Shown here piece after piece: positions 60,577 through 64,000 of a stretch of 64,000 bases of DNA. The stretch covers positions 124,001 through 188,000 of the forward strand of contig DIWV01000010.1 of the NCBI GenBank assembly GCA_002435865.1. Direction: 5' to 3'. Under the pieces are notes generated by a model. The model ran no database searches. It saw only the letters and a list, made by a program, of their open reading frames with translations, and was not told the origin of the DNA. The DNA comes from Cloacimonetes bacterium UBA6097 (GTDB lineage: Bacteria; Cloacimonadota; Cloacimonadia; Cloacimonadales; Cloacimonadaceae). Each line of letters opens with the position of its first letter. The first letter of the stretch is position 1. The translations under genes were made by a program, and so were the position numbers.

Positions 60577-60807
60577 CCTTTTTGCCGACGCATATTTTCA
60601 TTGTTTAAATCAACCATAGGGCAAAATGGACTTCGGGCATAAGTATAGTATCGTCCTACCGGACTCCTCGAATCATGTCACCTGAACCCGGAAATTAAAT
60701 GCAGGGTTATATAAAACCGTCCTAAAGGACTAAAGATATTTTGTTACATATCCAGGTGCTCACATACGGCAGTAAGCAAGCTGCTATAAAAATTACAATT
60801 CTTAAGT

Positions 60808-60846
60808 AAAAAAAAAAATCGCCGACAGGGGGAATTGTCGGCGATT
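60808..60846 (-). terminator. Terminator of the ftsQAZ operon
   Basis: On the minus strand ATCGCCGACA, an 8-nt loop and TGTCGGCGAT form a perfect 10-bp stem followed by more than ten T. It lies about 60 nt past the ftsZ stop. A second small hairpin (CCGGC/GCCGG) lies at about 60852-60868 between ftsZ and the terminator. Confidence 0.92.
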
Positions 60847-60906
60847 GTGGCCCGGCTTTTGATGCCGGTTTATCGAATACTAACTTTTATAAAAAAGGTC
60901 AGTATA

Positions 60907-62064
60907 TCAATCCAAGGCTTTGAGGAAAGAAGGAATATCTGTTTTCATTGAAGCAAGTGGAGCAGGTTCCTCTTTCTCTTTGTCATCGGGTACTTCAGTT
61001 TGAACAGGCTGGGTATACTTTAACCTGTCCAAAATTTCTTTGATATCAGGACTTGCTTCTTCAAGAGTCTTAGGTTTGATTGTAGAAAAAGCCATGATTT
61101 GCTCTTCAGTATGACTAAGCCCTGTTGCAATAATAGTGACTGAGATTTTGCCTGACATCTTTTCATCAAAAATAAGTCCCATGATGATATTAGCTGCAGA
61201 ACCTGTTTCACTGATTACGACTTGTGTAACTTCGTCCAGTTCAGACATCTTCATATCTGAACCGGCAGTAATATTAATAAGCAGAGCCTGGCATCCCTGC
61301 AGGTTAACATCAGATAACAGAGGATTAAGCAATGCTTCCCTGGCTGCATGTACTGCTCTGCAATCTCCTTCTGCTGTGCCTGTTCCCATCAGGGCATAAC
61401 CCATGTTTTGCATCACGGTACGAACATCAGCAAAATCGACATTGATATAACCGCTCAGGTTGATAATGTCTGAAACAGCTTTTGCAGCTTCATAAAGAAC
61501 ATTATCAGCTTTGTGGAAAGCACTGATAATACCTAAATCTGCATAAATCTCTTTTAATTTTTCATTGGGAATAACAATTAGAGTGTCCACAAACTCAGAT
61601 AAATTCCTGATACCTTCCTCAGCATTTTGCTTTCTTCTTTGCCCTTCAGAATCAAAAGGCCTGCTGACAATACCGAGTGTTAAGATACCCATGTCTCTGG
61701 CAATCTTGGCAACAATCGGTGCTCCGCCTGTTCCTGTTCCGCCACCCATTCCGGCAGCAATAAAGACCATATCAGCCCCTTCCAAATGAGTCTTAATATC
61801 GTCCCTGGATTCTTCAGCAGCCTGGCGTCCAAGCTCAGGATTAGCGCCTGTACCTAAACCCCTGGTAGATTTTTTGCCTACCTGAAGCTTCATTTTGGCT
61901 TTGGACTTTTGTAAGTCCATCATATCTGTATTGGCAGCAATAAACTCAACTCCTGATAGCTTATTATCAATCATGGTGTTGATGGCATTACCACCTGCTC
62001 CGCCTATTCCGACAACCTTAATTATGGAACCGACTTGCATGGGTCGTTCATCAAATTCAATCAT
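60907..62064 (-). CDS. ftsZ: Cell division protein FtsZ
   Basis: 385-aa tubulin-like GTPase that forms the division ring. KVVGIGGAGGNAINTMID at the N-terminus, the GTP-binding loop GMGGGTGTGGAPIVAKIAR (most FtsZ have GTGAAP), GIVSRPFDSEG and the T7 region NPLLSDVNLQGCQALLINIT. A variable linker rich in Glu, Pro and Lys follows, and the C-terminal peptide DIPSFLKALD matches the DIPxFL motif that binds FtsA. GGGGG precedes the ATG. It lies 19 nt after ftsA, in the standard ftsQ-ftsA-ftsZ order. Confidence 0.98.
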   Translation of the reverse strand: MIEFDERPMQVGSIIKVVGIGGAGGNAINTMIDNKLSGVEFIAANTDMMDLQKSKAKMKLQVGKKSTRGLGTGANPELGRQAAEESRDDIKTHLEGADMVFIAAGMGGGTGTGGAPIVAKIARDMGILTLGIVSRPFDSEGQRRKQNAEEGIRNLSEFVDTLIVIPNEKLKEIYADLGIISAFHKADNVLYEAAKAVSDIINLSGYINVDFADVRTVMQNMGYALMGTGTAEGDCRAVHAAREALLNPLLSDVNLQGCQALLINITAGSDMKMSELDEVTQVVISETGSAANIIMGLIFDEKMSGKISVTIIATGLSHTEEQIMAFSTIKPKTLEEASPDIKEILDRLKYTQPVQTEVPDDKEKEEPAPLASMKTDIPSFLKALD

Positions 62065-62083
62065 TGTATCCCCCTATCATTAT

Positions 62084-63355
62084 TTATAAATATTCTTTTA
62101 TATAATTGTAAAACTTGCTGAGAAAGTTTTCTTTACCTAATTTGAATTTAGGTAAAAAAGATGTTTTTGTTTCCTTTAAATCGTCCATCCCATAATATAT
62201 CAGTCCTATTGCAGTAGCATATGATGGATCTTCAAGACGGGATATAGCTCCGCTAAGGCGGGAAAGATCAGGATATCCAATCTTTACGGGTAAATTGAAT
62301 AACTCTGCAATATAACTATCTATATCCTTTAGTTTTGCAGTACCACCAGTAATAACCACACCGGCAGTAATTAATTCCGGCGGATATGCAGCTTTTATAA
62401 ATTGGTAGCATGATTCCATAAACTCTGATAACCTGCTTTGGATTATCATGCTTACATGAGAAGATTTATAATTGGATGAAGACCTGCCACTAATGCCATC
62501 AACCGTGATGTCCGGATTATTTTCAGAATTATCTGTAAGGGCAGAACCAAATTCAATCTTAATGCTTTCAGCATGTGTAATTGTAGTTCTTAATCCAATA
62601 GCAAGATCTCTGGTTATGTTGTTTCCTGCCATGGGTGTTACTGAGGTCTGAATAATATTACCTTTGTTATAAAAAGCAAGGTCACAGCAACCACCGCCAA
62701 TATCAATCAGGACTGAACCAAGCCTTTTTTCATCCTCACTCAAAGTAGACAGACCAGCAGCTATGTGGCTTAATACAATATGATCAGGTTCAACAAAATA
62801 TCCGGCAACTTCTACACATTTAAGCAAATTGCGGATTGAAGTTATGTCTGCAAGAACGAGCATTACATGTGACGTAAGGTGGTATCCGGTCATATTGACA
62901 GGGTTGTAAATCTCGTTCTGGTCGTCTATATCAAAATATTGAGGTAAACCATGTAATATCTGCAGCCGTTCAAAACCTTTTTGCGTTTTTATGCTGTTCT
63001 TGGCGTCATTTACTACTTGAGCTATATGGTCTTCAGTTATTTCGGAAGGAGCATTTGATAACGGACCTGATATAGATATCCTGCCCATTACGCTATGGCT
63101 GCGAATATGCTCCCCTGTAATATTAATATATATATTCTCAGCTTTGCAATTTGCTAAGTCTTCTGCCTGCTGAACAGCTGCTTTTATACAGCCGGATACA
63201 GCTTGGATATCTTTGACCAGTCCCTTGTCCATGCCTTCAGAAGGTATTTCTCCAATACCTTTGATTTCTAATCTGCCCTCATTATTAATCTGTGAAATCA
63301 ATACTCTGACAAATGAAGAACCTATATCTAAAGCTGTTATAATCGAGGTTCTCAC
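62084..63355 (-). CDS. ftsA: Cell division protein FtsA
   Basis: 423-aa actin-like protein that tethers FtsZ to the membrane. TALDIGSSFVRVLISQI (phosphate-1), KGIGEIPSEGMDKGLV, YINITGEHIRS, GSVLIDIGGGCCDLAFY (phosphate-2), ITAGVVITGGTAKL (adenosine site) and a C-terminal amphipathic-like end (KENFLSKFYNYIKEYL). The start is a GTG at 63355 that overlaps the ftsQ stop (GTGA), giving translational coupling. The length is normal. Confidence 0.96.
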   Translation of the reverse strand: MRTSIITALDIGSSFVRVLISQINNEGRLEIKGIGEIPSEGMDKGLVKDIQAVSGCIKAAVQQAEDLANCKAENIYINITGEHIRSHSVMGRISISGPLSNAPSEITEDHIAQVVNDAKNSIKTQKGFERLQILHGLPQYFDIDDQNEIYNPVNMTGYHLTSHVMLVLADITSIRNLLKCVEVAGYFVEPDHIVLSHIAAGLSTLSEDEKRLGSVLIDIGGGCCDLAFYNKGNIIQTSVTPMAGNNITRDLAIGLRTTITHAESIKIEFGSALTDNSENNPDITVDGISGRSSSNYKSSHVSMIIQSRLSEFMESCYQFIKAAYPPELITAGVVITGGTAKLKDIDSYIAELFNLPVKIGYPDLSRLSGAISRLEDPSYATAIGLIYYGMDDLKETKTSFLPKFKLGKENFLSKFYNYIKEYL

Positions 63356-64000
63356 TGGACCTCCGGTCTGATTATAACTTGATTTTTAAATCTCAAATCG
63401 AATATGTTCTTGCGGTTGACATCTCCATTTTCCTGGACAAATTCATATCGCCTTAATTGGTCTTTCAAATCTTCATCGTCCAAAAGAATTCGCGTTCCAT
63501 ATTCAGTGTCGACAATAAAAAGTTGACCATTTTCCAGATAGTATTCTGAAATGGATTTGATAAAATCAGGACGTTCAACAATTATCTGCTTTTGCAAATC
63601 AATAACTTTCTTTAAAAACGAATCCTTCAATTTACTTCCTACATGTAACTGACGGCTTTGGTATTTCGTGTGAATAATTGGTAAATCTTCTTTTGAGGGA
63701 TAAACTGCATATTCCATAACCATACCGTGTTCATCAATGGGAAATAAATCCCCCTCACAGCTTTTTACATAAAGAAAACCCTTTCTCTCAGTTATTTTTA
63801 CTTTTAAGGTTTTTGGGTAGAGCCGAATAACATTTATCTTTTCTATTCGTTTGTTCTTGAGAAGTTGTTCTCTTACTTCTTTTGACTTAATCTCTACCAA
63901 GTTTTCTCCTATAAATCTATGTAATAAATCAATTATCGTTGCAACAGAAACGTTTTCATTGCCCGTTACACTAATCTTTCGGATTCTCAACCAATCCGCT
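63352..64000 (-). CDS. ftsQ: Cell division protein FtsQ/DivIB, 5' end cut by window edge
   Basis: Bitopic divisome protein with a periplasmic POTRA domain. The visible 215 residues begin just before the POTRA domain (WLRIRKISVTGNENVSVATI; LKNKRIEKINVIRLYPKTLK; VKITERKGFLYVKS) and continue into the FtsQ beta domain (YGTRILLDDEDLKDQLRRYE; FDLRFKNQVIIRPE). A TTG at 63990 could act as a start, but the frame is open to the edge and the transmembrane helix expected before POTRA is missing, so the real start lies outside the window. It overlaps ftsA by 4 nt. Confidence 0.9.
   Translation of the reverse strand, partial: ADWLRIRKISVTGNENVSVATIIDLLHRFIGENLVEIKSKEVREQLLKNKRIEKINVIRLYPKTLKVKITERKGFLYVKSCEGDLFPIDEHGMVMEYAVYPSKEDLPIIHTKYQSRQLHVGSKLKDSFLKKVIDLQKQIIVERPDFIKSISEYYLENGQLFIVDTEYGTRILLDDEDLKDQLRRYEFVQENGDVNRKNIFDLRFKNQVIIRPEVQ

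Overview
The window looks like a chromosomal segment of an uncultured, anaerobic, Gram-negative bacterium of the FCB group, most likely Candidatus Cloacimonadota. The assignment is inferred from four things: an Rnf/Nqr-type membrane redox complex; very large secreted proteins ending in a type-A (Por/type IX) sorting domain with the NPFNPTT-type motif; an lptB-rpoN-hpf-hprK-ptsH-ptsI cluster; and a moderately AT-rich composition with many intergenic hairpin repeats. No phage, plasmid, CRISPR array or transposase was recognised.

Layout: 1-2685 (-) rnfD-rnfG-rnfE-rnfA, with rnfA cut by the window edge. 2829-6461 (+) hutI and a membrane-spanning pseudokinase fused to a sulfatase-modifying-factor-like domain. 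6750-12008 (-) a gingipain-like C25 protease. 12199-16744 a SIMPL protein, a metallophosphoesterase, a beta-barrel-like outer-membrane protein and an SDR epimerase. 17077-17243 tRNA-Val and tRNA-Pro. 17890-29346 (+) a tight run lysC-metG-spoIID-like-hslO-CRTAC1-like-guaD-nth-like-ycaQ with several start/stop overlaps. 29688-35934 (-) two secreted sorting-domain proteins, one heparinase-like with a beta-helix. 36358-44977 (+) lptB-rpoN-lpdA-hpf-hprK-ptsH-ptsI-pgi, then four tRNAs (Ser, Ser, Gln, Gln). 45524-51006 (-) a Trk potassium-uptake operon led by a histidine kinase and two response regulators. 51616-60039 (-) rpsO, pnp, ahcY, then a sugar-nucleotide set containing a NusG paralogue. 60907-64000 (-) ftsQ-ftsA-ftsZ, with ftsQ cut by the window edge.

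The most unusual content is intergenic. Five sites (6541, 17628, 29448, 51224, 60253) carry arrays of 11-bp units that run in one orientation and then continue in inverted form, so each array can fold into a long hairpin. Four different unit sequences are used, but the 11-bp period is constant. A second family consists of roughly 20-nt palindromes (7-8 bp stem, 4-7 nt loop). It is clustered at 16778-16968, and further members lie at 29342-29389 and in the 51 kb and 60 kb spacers. One pair appears to have inserted in frame in metG (20010-20078), and another supplies the stop codon of the ycaQ-like gene. Together they look like a hairpin-repeat system that invades gene ends and occasionally coding sequence.

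As to how genes work together: HPr kinase, HPr and Enzyme I occur without any sugar permease, which suggests a regulatory phosphorelay. The Trk system is co-transcribed with signalling proteins that lack a DNA-binding output. The NusG paralogue probably controls elongation of the surface-polysaccharide genes around it. pnp has a long hairpin leader, as expected for autoregulation. All functional calls are from motif reading only; no database search was run.
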